Shown: positions 8,424 to 16,127 of the stretch, one piece after another
Layout of the letters: each line of letters opens with the position of its first letter
How positions within the stretch are numbered: position 1 is the first letter of the stretch
Assembly: GCA_030727405.1 (NCBI GenBank)
Contig: JANRBR010000030.1
Coordinates: 1 to 62,901 of the forward strand
Reading direction: 5' to 3'
Source of the DNA: Crocinitomicaceae bacterium
GTDB lineage: Bacteria > Bacteroidota > Bacteroidia > Flavobacteriales_D > Crocinitomicaceae
DNA length: 62,901 nt
Notes under the pieces: model-generated
Seen by the model: only the letters and a program-made list of their open reading frames with translations
The model's database searches: none
Told to the model about the DNA's origin: nothing
Program-made: the position numbers and the translations under genes

Positions 8424-9865
8424 TAGTATTTAATAAAAATATTTTTTGCTTCGGTAAAGAAACGCAACGCCTCCCAGCCGCCTTCGCGTCCAACTCCGGA
8501 TGCTTTTACACCGCCAAATGGTGTTCGTAAGTCTCGAACCAACCAAGCATTCACCCAAACAATTCCGGATTGCAATTGATCGGCTACGCGATGCGCACGG
8601 TTTAAGTTAGAAGTCCATATGGTTCCTGCTAAGCCATACATGGTTGAATTTGCCATCATCAATGCTTCTTCCTCGGTATCAAAAGGAGTGATGGTGACCA
8701 CTGGACCAAATATTTCTTCTTGATTTGTACGGCAATCGTAGGTTAGTCCTTCGATGATCGTTGGCTCAATATAATATCCTTGATCATGCGGTGCTGCCAA
8801 ATGAACGCGTTTCCCACCGGTGAGTATTGTTCCGCCCTCCTCTTTCGCTAATTCGATGTAGGATAGAATCTTTTCCATGTGCGATTCGGAAACAATGGCT
8901 CCTAATTTTGCTTCCGGATCACTCGGGAAGGAAACCTTAGATTTCGATACTTTGGCAACAAATGCTTCTTTAAATTTATCATATATAGGACGTTCCACAA
9001 AAATGCGGGATCCACATAAACAAATTTGACCCTGATTCGCAAAGGAGGAGCGAATGGTCGTGCTCAACATATCATCAAAATCACAATCGGCAAAAATGAT
9101 GTTCGGATTTTTCCCACCTAACTCCAAGGATAATTTTTTGAACATGGGTCCGGCCGTTCGTGCAATGTATTCTCCCGTTTTAGTTCCCCCCGTAAATGAA
9201 ATTGCTTTGATTTTAGGATGCTTGACAATGGCGTCTCCCACTTTTGGACCTGTTCCATGCAAGATGTTAAGTACACCAGCAGGCATGCCCGCTTCTTGCG
9301 CTATTTTACCGAGTAAATAAGCAGTGTATGGGGTAATTTCGGATGGTTTTGCAATCACACAATTTCCAGCTGCAAGAGCTGGAGCAATTTTCCATGAAAA
9401 TAAATAGAGCGGTAAATTCCATGGAGAAATACACCCCACGATTCCAATGGGTTTTCTTGTAGTAAAATTCACACCTACGCCTTCCATGTGATGGGATTCC
9501 GAAGCAAAATGAGTGATGGCTGTTGCAAAGAAATGGAAGTTAGAGACTGCGCGAGGAATGTCCACGTGGGCTGCCAAGGAAACCGGTTTTCCATTGTCCC
9601 GGCTTTCAGCTTGAACGAATTCATCCATGTTTCTTTCAATCCCTTCAGAGAGTCGAACCAGTATTTTACTGCGCTCTTCTATCGACATTGATGACCAAAT
9701 GGGAAATGCCTTTTCAGCTGCTGAAACTGCTTCCAATACATCTTCTTCGTCCGAATCCGGAATTAAAGCGTAAACTTGTCCTGTTGCCGGTTCATAATTG
9801 TCGATGTATTGTCCATTCTTCGGTGGAACATAGGTTCCATTGATGAAATTTTGCAGCTTTTCCAT
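8423..9865 (-). CDS. NAD-dependent aldehyde dehydrogenase (ALDH8 / 2-aminomuconate-semialdehyde dehydrogenase-like)
   Basis: 480 residues, full length for the ALDH superfamily. The catalytic cysteine is in GQICLCGSR, the general-base glutamate in LELGGKNP, and the NAD-binding turn in SFTGGTKTGEY. Overall it looks closest to the 2-hydroxy/2-aminomuconate semialdehyde dehydrogenases (ALDH8A1-like), enzymes of tryptophan-kynurenine or catechol breakdown, but no neighbouring gene belongs to those pathways. It is translationally coupled to the secreted GH16 gene, an odd pairing. It is divergent from the MazG-like gene across 94 bases. Substrate assignment is tentative; the ALDH assignment is certain. 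Confidence 0.9.
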   Translation of the reverse strand: MEKLQNFINGTYVPPKNGQYIDNYEPATGQVYALIPDSDEEDVLEAVSAAEKAFPIWSSMSIEERSKILVRLSEGIERNMDEFVQAESRDNGKPVSLAAHVDIPRAVSNFHFFATAITHFASESHHMEGVGVNFTTRKPIGIVGCISPWNLPLYLFSWKIAPALAAGNCVIAKPSEITPYTAYLLGKIAQEAGMPAGVLNILHGTGPKVGDAIVKHPKIKAISFTGGTKTGEYIARTAGPMFKKLSLELGGKNPNIIFADCDFDDMLSTTIRSSFANQGQICLCGSRIFVERPIYDKFKEAFVAKVSKSKVSFPSDPEAKLGAIVSESHMEKILSYIELAKEEGGTILTGGKRVHLAAPHDQGYYIEPTIIEGLTYDCRTNQEEIFGPVVTITPFDTEEEALMMANSTMYGLAGTIWTSNLNRAHRVADQLQSGIVWVNAWLVRDLRTPFGGVKASGVGREGGWEALRFFTEAKNIFIKY

Positions 9866-9959
9866 GTGGCTTGTTTTGTTTTACAAAGTTGGAAAAAAGA
9901 AACGGAAAATAAAGGGAATATTCGTGTTCGATTCCTTTTGACTAATTTTATTCCCGATT

Positions 9960-10289
9960 ATGACGATTCAAGAAGCACAAAAAACCATCGATGAATGGAT
10001 CAAAACAGTTGGCGTCCGTTATTTCGACGAGCTAACGAATACCGCGATTCTCATGGAGGAAGTGGGCGAAGTTGCCCGCATCATGGCGCGGCGCTATGGT
10101 GAACAAAGTGAAAAAGAAAGCGATAAAAACAAGGACCTTGGTGATGAGCTAGCAGATGTGTTATTCGTTGTCATGTGCTTGGCAAACCAGACCAACATCG
10201 ATTTGGAAGAAGCGCTAAAAGAAAATTTGAAAAAGAAAACCAAACGTGATGCCGACAGACATCAATCAAACAAAAAAATCAATCCATGA
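9960..10289 (+). CDS. MazG-like nucleotide pyrophosphohydrolase
   Basis: 109 residues, all-alpha MazG fold. The metal-binding helices are visible as EEVGE (residues 36-40) and DELAD (about 61-65), the EExxE...ExxD pattern of NTP pyrophosphohydrolases, which hydrolyse (d)NTPs to the monophosphates for nucleotide-pool cleaning. The length fits single-domain MazG-like proteins, not the two-domain MazG. It is first in a three-gene unit: the stop overlaps the next start in an ATGA (10286-10289). Confidence 0.88.
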   Translation: MTIQEAQKTIDEWIKTVGVRYFDELTNTAILMEEVGEVARIMARRYGEQSEKESDKNKDLGDELADVLFVVMCLANQTNIDLEEALKENLKKKTKRDADRHQSNKKINP

Positions 10290-10837
10290 GCGAGTTAATT
10301 GAACAAGTAATCAAACAATTAAAAGCAAGACCTTCCGTCGTGGCGCATGCTGAAGCAGAAGAATATGTTGATTTTTTGTGGCCTATTATTGACGACATCA
10401 TTCCACATGCAGAAGAGGGTTCGCCCCGTGCCATTGTACTTTGCGGAAGTGATGAAGAAGCAAGACACATAGAAGATTATTTCCAAAAAGCTGCGAAACC
10501 GAAAGATTTAACCGTGGATTTGGTTGTCGAAAAAGGCAATAAACTCAAACAACGCAACGATTTGTTTGATGGAACAGAAATCATCGTTGGAACGACACGA
10601 CGCGTATGTGAAATGTATTTTCAAAATGGCTTTAACATCAAAAAATTAAAATTATTCATTGTGTTGCGCATGGATGATCAAATGCGCGCTGGACAAAAAG
10701 GATTTATAGCACGGTTAGCGGAGAGTTTACCAAAGTGTAAACAAGTCTTATTTGCACGAAACAGTAACGACGATCGAATGGTATCTTACATGGAAGAGTT
10801 TCTAGTGAACTATTCCATCGTTGATTTGTCTGAATAG
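10286..10837 (+). CDS. degenerate DEAD-box helicase RecA1 domain (pseudo-helicase)
   Basis: 183 residues. Read against a DEAD-box N-terminal RecA domain, nearly every motif has a positional counterpart but has lost its key residues. The P-loop position reads HAEAEEY (21-27) without GKT. Motif Ia reads VLCGSDEEAR (51-60) for PTRELA. Motif Ib reads IVGTTRRV (100-107) for VGTPGRL. Motif II reads VLRMDDQM (126-133) for VLDEADxM. Motif III reads LFARNS (155-160) for LFSAT. ATP hydrolysis is not expected. No second RecA domain follows. A scaffold or RNA-binding role is inference. It is coupled to the MazG-like gene by an ATGA overlap, and the next gene starts one base after its stop. Confidence 0.65.
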   Translation: MSELIEQVIKQLKARPSVVAHAEAEEYVDFLWPIIDDIIPHAEEGSPRAIVLCGSDEEARHIEDYFQKAAKPKDLTVDLVVEKGNKLKQRNDLFDGTEIIVGTTRRVCEMYFQNGFNIKKLKLFIVLRMDDQMRAGQKGFIARLAESLPKCKQVLFARNSNDDRMVSYMEEFLVNYSIVDLSE

Positions 10838-10838
10838 T

Positions 10839-11213
10839 ATGCAAAGACCAGAAAAAGAACTTCAAAACCTTCGTCCAAACATCCCTACGGAAACGGAAAA
10901 AGCAGGGGAACTCGAGTCCTTTCAAAACGATGTTTTACGTCCGATATTAAAATTTCAGCACGATTTATTTGTGGCAGACGCGAAAGCAAATCCTTTGATG
11001 AAACGATGTTTTCAGAAAGACACCATCGATGAAAAACGCGTGGAACTAAAAAACTTCTTTGCAAAAAACGCGGCATCAAAATATGCCTTCATTGGAATGA
11101 TCTCAGGATTGATGACCAGCGAAGAATTCAGTTATTATTTAAGTGAAAAAGCCACATTTGACAAGCGATTATCAAGTATGTTAATCGAACGTTTGATCGA
11201 CGGAATGCATTGA
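10839..11213 (+). CDS. conserved uncharacterised Bacteroidota protein (sometimes labelled glyoxalase)
   Basis: 124 residues from the ATG at 10839; an upstream in-frame ATG at 10821 lies inside the previous gene and is less likely. The sequence is mostly helical and charged, with the conserved-looking stretches LRPILKFQHDLFVADAK and a C-terminal LSSMLIERLIDGM. From memory, homologues in flavobacterial genomes carry the automatic label glyoxalase, but I see no VOC-fold metal ligands or beta-alpha-beta pattern. It is last in the MazG-like/pseudo-DEAD unit. Function unknown. Confidence 0.65.
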   Translation: MQRPEKELQNLRPNIPTETEKAGELESFQNDVLRPILKFQHDLFVADAKANPLMKRCFQKDTIDEKRVELKNFFAKNAASKYAFIGMISGLMTSEEFSYYLSEKATFDKRLSSMLIERLIDGMH

Positions 11214-11221
11214 AGTATTCT

Positions 11222-12229
11222 TTAAATCATATCAAAAGCAGCAATGTACATGGGGTTTTCCGGGTAAAATGATCCGCGTATGACCACGTCTACTGGAGAA
11301 ACACCTAGAATTTGATGTAAGATTCCCCATTTCATCCCTGTCTTGATTTTTTGATAAAATCCATCTCGTTCATCCATCCACCAAAGCATCGTGTTTCGTT
11401 GCTCCATGGCGAGAACACCCGAAAGAAAAGAAGCTAAACACTCCGGTGTTTCTTCCGAAAGACAGACAGCCTCTGGGACCAAAAATTGGTGCTTTTTTAC
11501 TTGAACCAATTTCCGTATCCAAGGAAGATATGGCAAGATTTTAACCAGTAAACCTCCCCATTTTCCTGGAAGACGACTGATTTCCCAATGCACATCCGTG
11601 AATTTTCCTAAAGCCAATAATTTTCCGTCTGAAGACCGCCAACAATGCAATTGTCCACCTTGAAGGTATTCTTCAAAATAGGCCGTGTGCTGCTGGTATT
11701 TGGAGCGAATCCATTGAAGGTGCTCCGCTTGAATCGTTTCTTTACTCAAGGCCAATAATGGTTTTGGGTAAACCCGACTAAAGGTTTGTGTGGCCAATTT
11801 GGCCTTTGTTTGAAAACCAAATTGCTCACTCATCCATTTGCTGCGAACATTGCGCGAATCAATGTAAGCATAACACATGTTTAAGGATCCCGCATGGGAT
11901 TTTTCTACGGCTTGGAAAACGTTTTCAATCTCTTGCTTTAAGCTCGATTTGTGCCTGTTTTCACGCGCCTTTCCCCTTGATTGAAACCGCTTATCAAACG
12001 CAAAATAACGCAGGTACAATCCAAAAGATCGTTTGCAAAAAGTAATATTAGCGAGCAATTTATCATTTCGTTTCAAGGAAAAACTCAGCGGAGCATCCGT
12101 TTGATAGATGCGTTGACTCACATCCAAATGTCGGTACATCGCACCATTCGTTCCTAAGGTCGTTTCCTCTAGCAGGGACACCAATTCAGGTGTAATTTCT
12201 TCCGAGAATTCAAATTTCATGACGGTCAT
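11222..12229 (-). CDS. GNAT-like acetyltransferase family protein downstream of hemD
   Basis: 335 residues. Residues ~50-150 have a GNAT pattern (YLRYFAFDKRFQSRGKA resembling the acetyl-CoA site, and YAYIDSRNVRSKWMSEQFGFQ resembling the C-terminal half). The second half may be a further, diverged GNAT repeat. The RGKA loop is not a classic Q/RxxGxG/A site, so activity is uncertain. The start (ATG 12229, or 12220) overlaps the end of hemD by 11-20 bases, placing it as fourth gene of the hemACD unit. A link to heme is only by position. Confidence 0.6.
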   Translation of the reverse strand: MTVMKFEFSEEITPELVSLLEETTLGTNGAMYRHLDVSQRIYQTDAPLSFSLKRNDKLLANITFCKRSFGLYLRYFAFDKRFQSRGKARENRHKSSLKQEIENVFQAVEKSHAGSLNMCYAYIDSRNVRSKWMSEQFGFQTKAKLATQTFSRVYPKPLLALSKETIQAEHLQWIRSKYQQHTAYFEEYLQGGQLHCWRSSDGKLLALGKFTDVHWEISRLPGKWGGLLVKILPYLPWIRKLVQVKKHQFLVPEAVCLSEETPECLASFLSGVLAMEQRNTMLWWMDERDGFYQKIKTGMKWGILHQILGVSPVDVVIRGSFYPENPMYIAAFDMI

Positions 12230-12899
12230 TTGGTGTAAGCATGCCGATTAAAAAATCATCCAATTCACTCAAAGTACCTGTTTTAAGCTGATGAAATACC
12301 GAAATATCGTGGTCATTTAAATAGCTTGCTGTTGATGCACCCCATGCCACGCATTTAGCATCACTTGGAATCACGTTCATTTCAAGGAATGCTTTTACAT
12401 TGCTAGGACTGGAGAAAATATAAAGGTCACAAGGTTTGATTTGCTGCGGTTTTGAGTTTGTTTTGTAAACAACTCGTTCTATTTTTAGATGGTCTGGAAT
12501 GACACTTGAATAGGAATTCAAGCTTTGTTCACTTTTAGGAAAAAACACGCGTCGGTCCCCAAGCCAATCCCTGAAAACGTTGGCGCTTTCTTGAGGATTT
12601 CCGGCAAGTGGCGCTATAAAATCACAGGTAATCTGATGCTTGATATTTAGTTTTTCAGCCGTCTCCAAACCTGCACATGCATATTGAACCGAAGGAGCAG
12701 GATGTTGCTTCAAGAAAAATTCCGCCGCTCGAATACTCGAAAAAAAGACCAGATCAAAAACCTCAGGTAACTCGAAAGCCACTGGTTCGAAACGTACCAT
12801 GGAAATGGAGCTTAGTTGTCCGCCATGTGAGGCAAAAGCTTTCAAGGTTTTTCCGCTCTCTTCGATTGGACGTGAAATAAAGATTCTTTTGGGAATCAC
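12210..12899 (-). CDS. hemD: uroporphyrinogen-III synthase
   Basis: 229 residues from a GTG at 12899 that overlaps the hemC stop (GTGA). A longer frame opens upstream but lies inside hemC, and its extra 51 residues look nothing like HemD. The protein closes hydroxymethylbilane to uroporphyrinogen III. The poorly conserved family is recognised by the N-terminal IFISRPIEESGKTLKAF, the hinge FFSSIRAAEFF, and the second-domain YIFSSPSNVKAFLE with WGASTASYL. Operon position directly after hemC supports the call. Confidence 0.88.
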   Translation of the reverse strand: MIPKRIFISRPIEESGKTLKAFASHGGQLSSISMVRFEPVAFELPEVFDLVFFSSIRAAEFFLKQHPAPSVQYACAGLETAEKLNIKHQITCDFIAPLAGNPQESANVFRDWLGDRRVFFPKSEQSLNSYSSVIPDHLKIERVVYKTNSKPQQIKPCDLYIFSSPSNVKAFLEMNVIPSDAKCVAWGASTASYLNDHDISVFHQLKTGTLSELDDFLIGMLTPNDRHEI

Positions 12900-13789
12900 T
12901 TTTTTAGCTCTTGAACAATAGAAAAAGCCAATTCTGTTTCTTGGCCTGGAACATAGGAATATGTGCGATTCGTTGCTGCCAAGGTCGAGGCGGGCGAAAA
13001 GGAAACATAGACATGATCGTCCACACAATAAACCCCCAAAGGCAATTGACAACCACCATCCATCTGACGAAGCACAGATCGTTCCAATTCGATGCGCGTG
13101 GCAACATCCGCGTGGTGTAGTTTTTGTAAGATTTTGTTTGTGGCTTCATCCGCTACACGCGTTTGCAAACCCAAAACTCCTTGTGCCGGAGCTGGAATAA
13201 ATGTACTTGGGTCAAGTACAATCGTTTCTAAATCCGAAAGATCAAGTTCCAATCGCAAGACACCTGCTCGTGCAAGTAAGATTGCGTCGTATTGCCCTTG
13301 ACGTAGTTTTTCAATTCGTGTCGGAACGTTTCCACGCAATTCCTTGATCGCTAAATCCGGACGTTGGGCCAATATTTGTGCTTTTCTGCGGGCAGAAGAA
13401 GTTCCTATCACCGCGTTTGTTTTTAGGTTCCAGGCTTGTTGTGCATCGAATGCTTCGCGACGCATCAGTAACAATTCGGAGGCATCCTCTCTGTAAGAAA
13501 CAGCAGCAATGTGCAAGCCGCTTGGTTGCGTTGTTTCAAGGTCTTTGTGGGAATGAACAGCTAAATCAATGTCCCCATTCAATAAGGCTTGTTCAATTTC
13601 TTTGGTGAAAAACCCTTTTCCTTCAAGTTTATCAAAGCTAAGGTCTTGAATGCGATCCCCTTGTGTGACGATGATTTGGAAACTTACTTCACAACCTATT
13701 TCCTCCAATTGGCGACGAACGAAATAAGCTTGCCACAAAGCGAGGTCACTACCACGTGTACCAATGCGGATTTTAGGATTAGTTTGCAT
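12896..13789 (-). CDS. hemC: hydroxymethylbilane synthase (porphobilinogen deaminase)
   Basis: 297 residues, complete. It polymerises four porphobilinogens into hydroxymethylbilane in the cytoplasm. Signatures: RIGTRGSDLALWQA at the N-terminus, VHSHKDLET, LRGNVPTRIEKLRQG, and the dipyrromethane-cofactor cysteine in GGCQLPLGVY. The start overlaps the end of hemA by 11 bases and the stop overlaps the hemD GTG, so hemA, hemC and hemD form a chain of overlapping genes. Confidence 0.96.
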   Translation of the reverse strand: MQTNPKIRIGTRGSDLALWQAYFVRRQLEEIGCEVSFQIIVTQGDRIQDLSFDKLEGKGFFTKEIEQALLNGDIDLAVHSHKDLETTQPSGLHIAAVSYREDASELLLMRREAFDAQQAWNLKTNAVIGTSSARRKAQILAQRPDLAIKELRGNVPTRIEKLRQGQYDAILLARAGVLRLELDLSDLETIVLDPSTFIPAPAQGVLGLQTRVADEATNKILQKLHHADVATRIELERSVLRQMDGGCQLPLGVYCVDDHVYVSFSPASTLAATNRTYSYVPGQETELAFSIVQELKK

Positions 13790-15011
13790 TTTTGAGTATG
13801 ATTTCTTTGGCTAATTTCATCGGACCGGAAATGTATTTTTTCTCAATGTAGCCGATGATTTTATCTAACAGTTCTTTCGCTTGTGGGTCCAGTTGATCTA
13901 GGTCCTCCCGGAAAACCGTCTCGTAAGCCATGTTTTTTATATCCTTCACTTGTTGAGGAACATCTTTCATGGCAATTTCCACATTTCGTTCCTTGAATAA
14001 ATTTTCAAAAGACTCCATTGAGTCCGTAATAATTTGCTCTACATGAAGAATTTCCTTGGAACGTTCTTTTAAGTTCTCATTGGATATTTTTTGCAAATAT
14101 TCAATGGATAAATAGTTAATTGGATGAGCGGACAGAATCGTTGCATCCAAATCTTGAGGAATGGCCAAATCGATGACTACACGCTCATGCGATTCGTTTT
14201 GAAGCAAAAACGTGTATAATTCAGGACTTAAAACATGGTGTTTTGCGGCAGTACAGGAAATGATGACATCGAATCCATGAGAAAATTGATTCAATTCAGA
14301 AAGGGAATAGGCCGATCCTTTAATTTCAGTAGCCAATTTTTCGGCGCGCTCTAAAGTTCTATTAAATACATGGAAATTACGAAACCCATGTTTCTTCAAA
14401 AACCGACACATAGTGGTGTTTGTTACACCTGCACCGATGATGAGAATGCGCGCATCCATCGGAATGTTCATCCTTTTCATGTGATGGTATGCCAGGGAAA
14501 CGACGGAAACTGGTTTCGTGGAAATCGATGTTTCTGTATACACTTGTTTGGCCGTTTGAATGACTTGTTTCATCAGCAAACGAATAAAATCACCTGTTAA
14601 ACCTAAGGTTCTGCAATGTTCAAAAGACGTGCGTACTTGGGTGATGATTTCACGTTCACCAACGATCATGGAGTCAATGGATGAGGCAACAGACAAGGCG
14701 TGTTTCACTGCTGCTTTTCCGGAGTAGGTTTCAGAACGATGAACAAATTCCTCCAATTGAATCGGTACCAATTTTGGGTAAATCAATGAAAGAATTTGGT
14801 GGACATAATCCGCATCCAGTTTGTGTTGCTTCACAAAAGTGATTTCGACGCGGTTACAGGTAGACAGAAACTGGAGTTCGTCTAGCTGCAATACTTGCTT
14901 CACGCGATTTAAATGTTCGAATTGGTCTTCTTTTTCAATGTGCAATAAACCAATTTTATTGACGTCTAAATTTCGATGCGTAAATGCGATAATATGTAGG
15001 TCCTTCAACAC
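13779..15011 (-). CDS. hemA: glutamyl-tRNA reductase
   Basis: 410 residues from the GTG at 15011. It reduces glutamyl-tRNA to glutamate-1-semialdehyde, the first committed step of C5-pathway heme synthesis. The nucleophilic cysteine is in STCNRVEI, the NADPH-binding turn in IIGAGVTNTTM, and the helical dimerisation domain fills the C-terminus. An in-frame ATG ten codons upstream (15041) exists, but a TACTTTTG promoter box covers codons 2-4 of that longer version (15031-15038), so GTG 15011 is preferred. The protein proper begins LKDLHIIAFTHRNLD. First gene of the heme unit. Confidence 0.92.
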   Translation of the reverse strand: MLKDLHIIAFTHRNLDVNKIGLLHIEKEDQFEHLNRVKQVLQLDELQFLSTCNRVEITFVKQHKLDADYVHQILSLIYPKLVPIQLEEFVHRSETYSGKAAVKHALSVASSIDSMIVGEREIITQVRTSFEHCRTLGLTGDFIRLLMKQVIQTAKQVYTETSISTKPVSVVSLAYHHMKRMNIPMDARILIIGAGVTNTTMCRFLKKHGFRNFHVFNRTLERAEKLATEIKGSAYSLSELNQFSHGFDVIISCTAAKHHVLSPELYTFLLQNESHERVVIDLAIPQDLDATILSAHPINYLSIEYLQKISNENLKERSKEILHVEQIITDSMESFENLFKERNVEIAMKDVPQQVKDIKNMAYETVFREDLDQLDPQAKELLDKIIGYIEKKYISGPMKLAKEIILKNAN

Positions 15012-15030
15012 AATCGATGGCTTTGAGCAA

Positions 15031-15038
15031 CAAAAGTA
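15031..15038 (-). promoter_or_regulatory. putative -7 element (TACTTTTG) of hemA
   Basis: The minus strand reads TACTTTTG, an exact TAnnTTTG match, ending 19 bases before the GTG start at 15011. No convincing -33 TTG is seen at the usual distance. It is useful mainly for choosing the hemA start. Confidence 0.45.
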
Positions 15039-15129
15039 CATGTCAAAAGAGGGGCTTTTGTCATGGAAATGTCAGATATGGTAATTTAGAATCCATACAA
15101 ATAACAGGAATACCCAGTATCTTCGCGAG

Positions 15130-15741
15130 GTGAAAGAAACAGAACTCATATTATTTGATTTAGGCGGAGTACTAATTGACATTGATTATCAGGCAACTGA
15201 ACATGCATTCATCGAATTAGGTGTTACCGATTTTCAGCACCATTACACTCAATTCAATCAAGACCGTTTGTTTGATTTGTTTGAAACTGGGAAAATTTCT
15301 GCACAGCATTTCATCAATAAATTATTGCCGATTGTGAAACGAGGAACAAGTCCGAATCAAATTGTACATGCTTGGAATGCCATGATTTTGACTTTTCCCA
15401 AAAATAAAGTGAATCTTTTATTGGGACTCGCAAAGACTAAGCGCATCGCTTTGTTAAGTAACACGAATGAATTGCATATGGTGCAGGTGCATAAAGAATG
15501 GAACAAAGCTTGTTCTGTTCCTTTTCAATCGTTGTTTGAAAAGGTATTTCTTTCGCATGAGATTCATCAACGAAAACCAGACATGGAAACCTTTCAATGG
15601 GTTTGTGCTCAATTAAATGTGGAGGAAGCGAGCGTTTTATTTATTGATGATAGTCCACAGCACATTGAAGGAGCGAAAAACGCTGGGTTGAAAACGTTTT
15701 ATTATGAGGAAGCTGCGAGCTTTTATGCGCTTTTCTCTTGA
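15130..15741 (+). CDS. HAD-superfamily phosphatase (YihX-like)
   Basis: 203 residues, GTG start. HAD motifs: I LFDLGGVLID (nucleophile Asp, with Gly in the usual second-Asp place, as in YihX-like and haloacid-dehalogenase-like members), II LLSNTNE, III Lys in HQRKPDMETF, and IV FIDDSPQHIEGA. The four-helix cap lies between motifs I and II. It is a soluble small-molecule phosphatase; a sugar phosphate is a fair guess. TATCTTCG at 15118-15125 ends four bases before the GTG. The 3' end overlaps the convergent epimerase gene by 19 bases. Confidence 0.87.
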   Translation: MKETELILFDLGGVLIDIDYQATEHAFIELGVTDFQHHYTQFNQDRLFDLFETGKISAQHFINKLLPIVKRGTSPNQIVHAWNAMILTFPKNKVNLLLGLAKTKRIALLSNTNELHMVQVHKEWNKACSVPFQSLFEKVFLSHEIHQRKPDMETFQWVCAQLNVEEASVLFIDDSPQHIEGAKNAGLKTFYYEEAASFYALFS

Positions 15742-16127
15742 CAAATTTCCACTAAAAGAGAACCCGTAGATTTCGGATGTAAAAAGGCAATGTGCTTGTT
15801 GTCGGCTCCATCCTTTGCTGCTTCATGAATGAGTTGGAATCCTGCTGTTTGTAAGCGTTTGATTTCTATTTCGATATCTTCCACTTCAAAGGCAACATGA
15901 TGGAATCCTGGTCCATTCTTTGCTAAGAATTTGGCAATGGGTGAATCTTCATTTGTTGCTTCGAGCAATTCGATTTTAGAGGCTCCCACTTGAAAAAAAG
16001 CAGTCATAACACCTTCCGAAGCGACGCCTTCTCGTTTGTAACATGTTGTGTTTAGAAGTGCTTCATACATAGGGATCGATTCCTCTAAGTTTTTTACTGC
16101 AATCCCCAAGTGTTCAATTCGTTTCAT
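15723..16127 (-). CDS. mce: methylmalonyl-CoA epimerase
   Basis: 134 residues, the usual length. It interconverts (R)- and (S)-methylmalonyl-CoA, linking propionyl-CoA and succinyl-CoA. VOC fold with metal ligands His in IEHLGIAV (residue 5), His in GFHHVAFEV and Glu in LLVEICQ. The GSLLVEICQ ending is characteristic. The start shares one base with the stop of the upstream T9SS cargo gene (TAATG). Methylmalonyl-CoA mutase is not in the window. Confidence 0.94.
   Translation of the reverse strand: MKRIEHLGIAVKNLEESIPMYEALLNTTCYKREGVASEGVMTAFFQVGASKIELLEATNEDSPIAKFLAKNGPGFHHVAFEVEDIEIEIKRLQTAGFQLIHEAAKDGADNKHIAFLHPKSTGSLLVEICQEKSA

Noticed and set aside
12900..13052. Extended N-terminus for hemD
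   Set aside because: It lies entirely inside hemC, is unlike HemD, and a GTG overlapping the hemC stop gives a normal-length protein.
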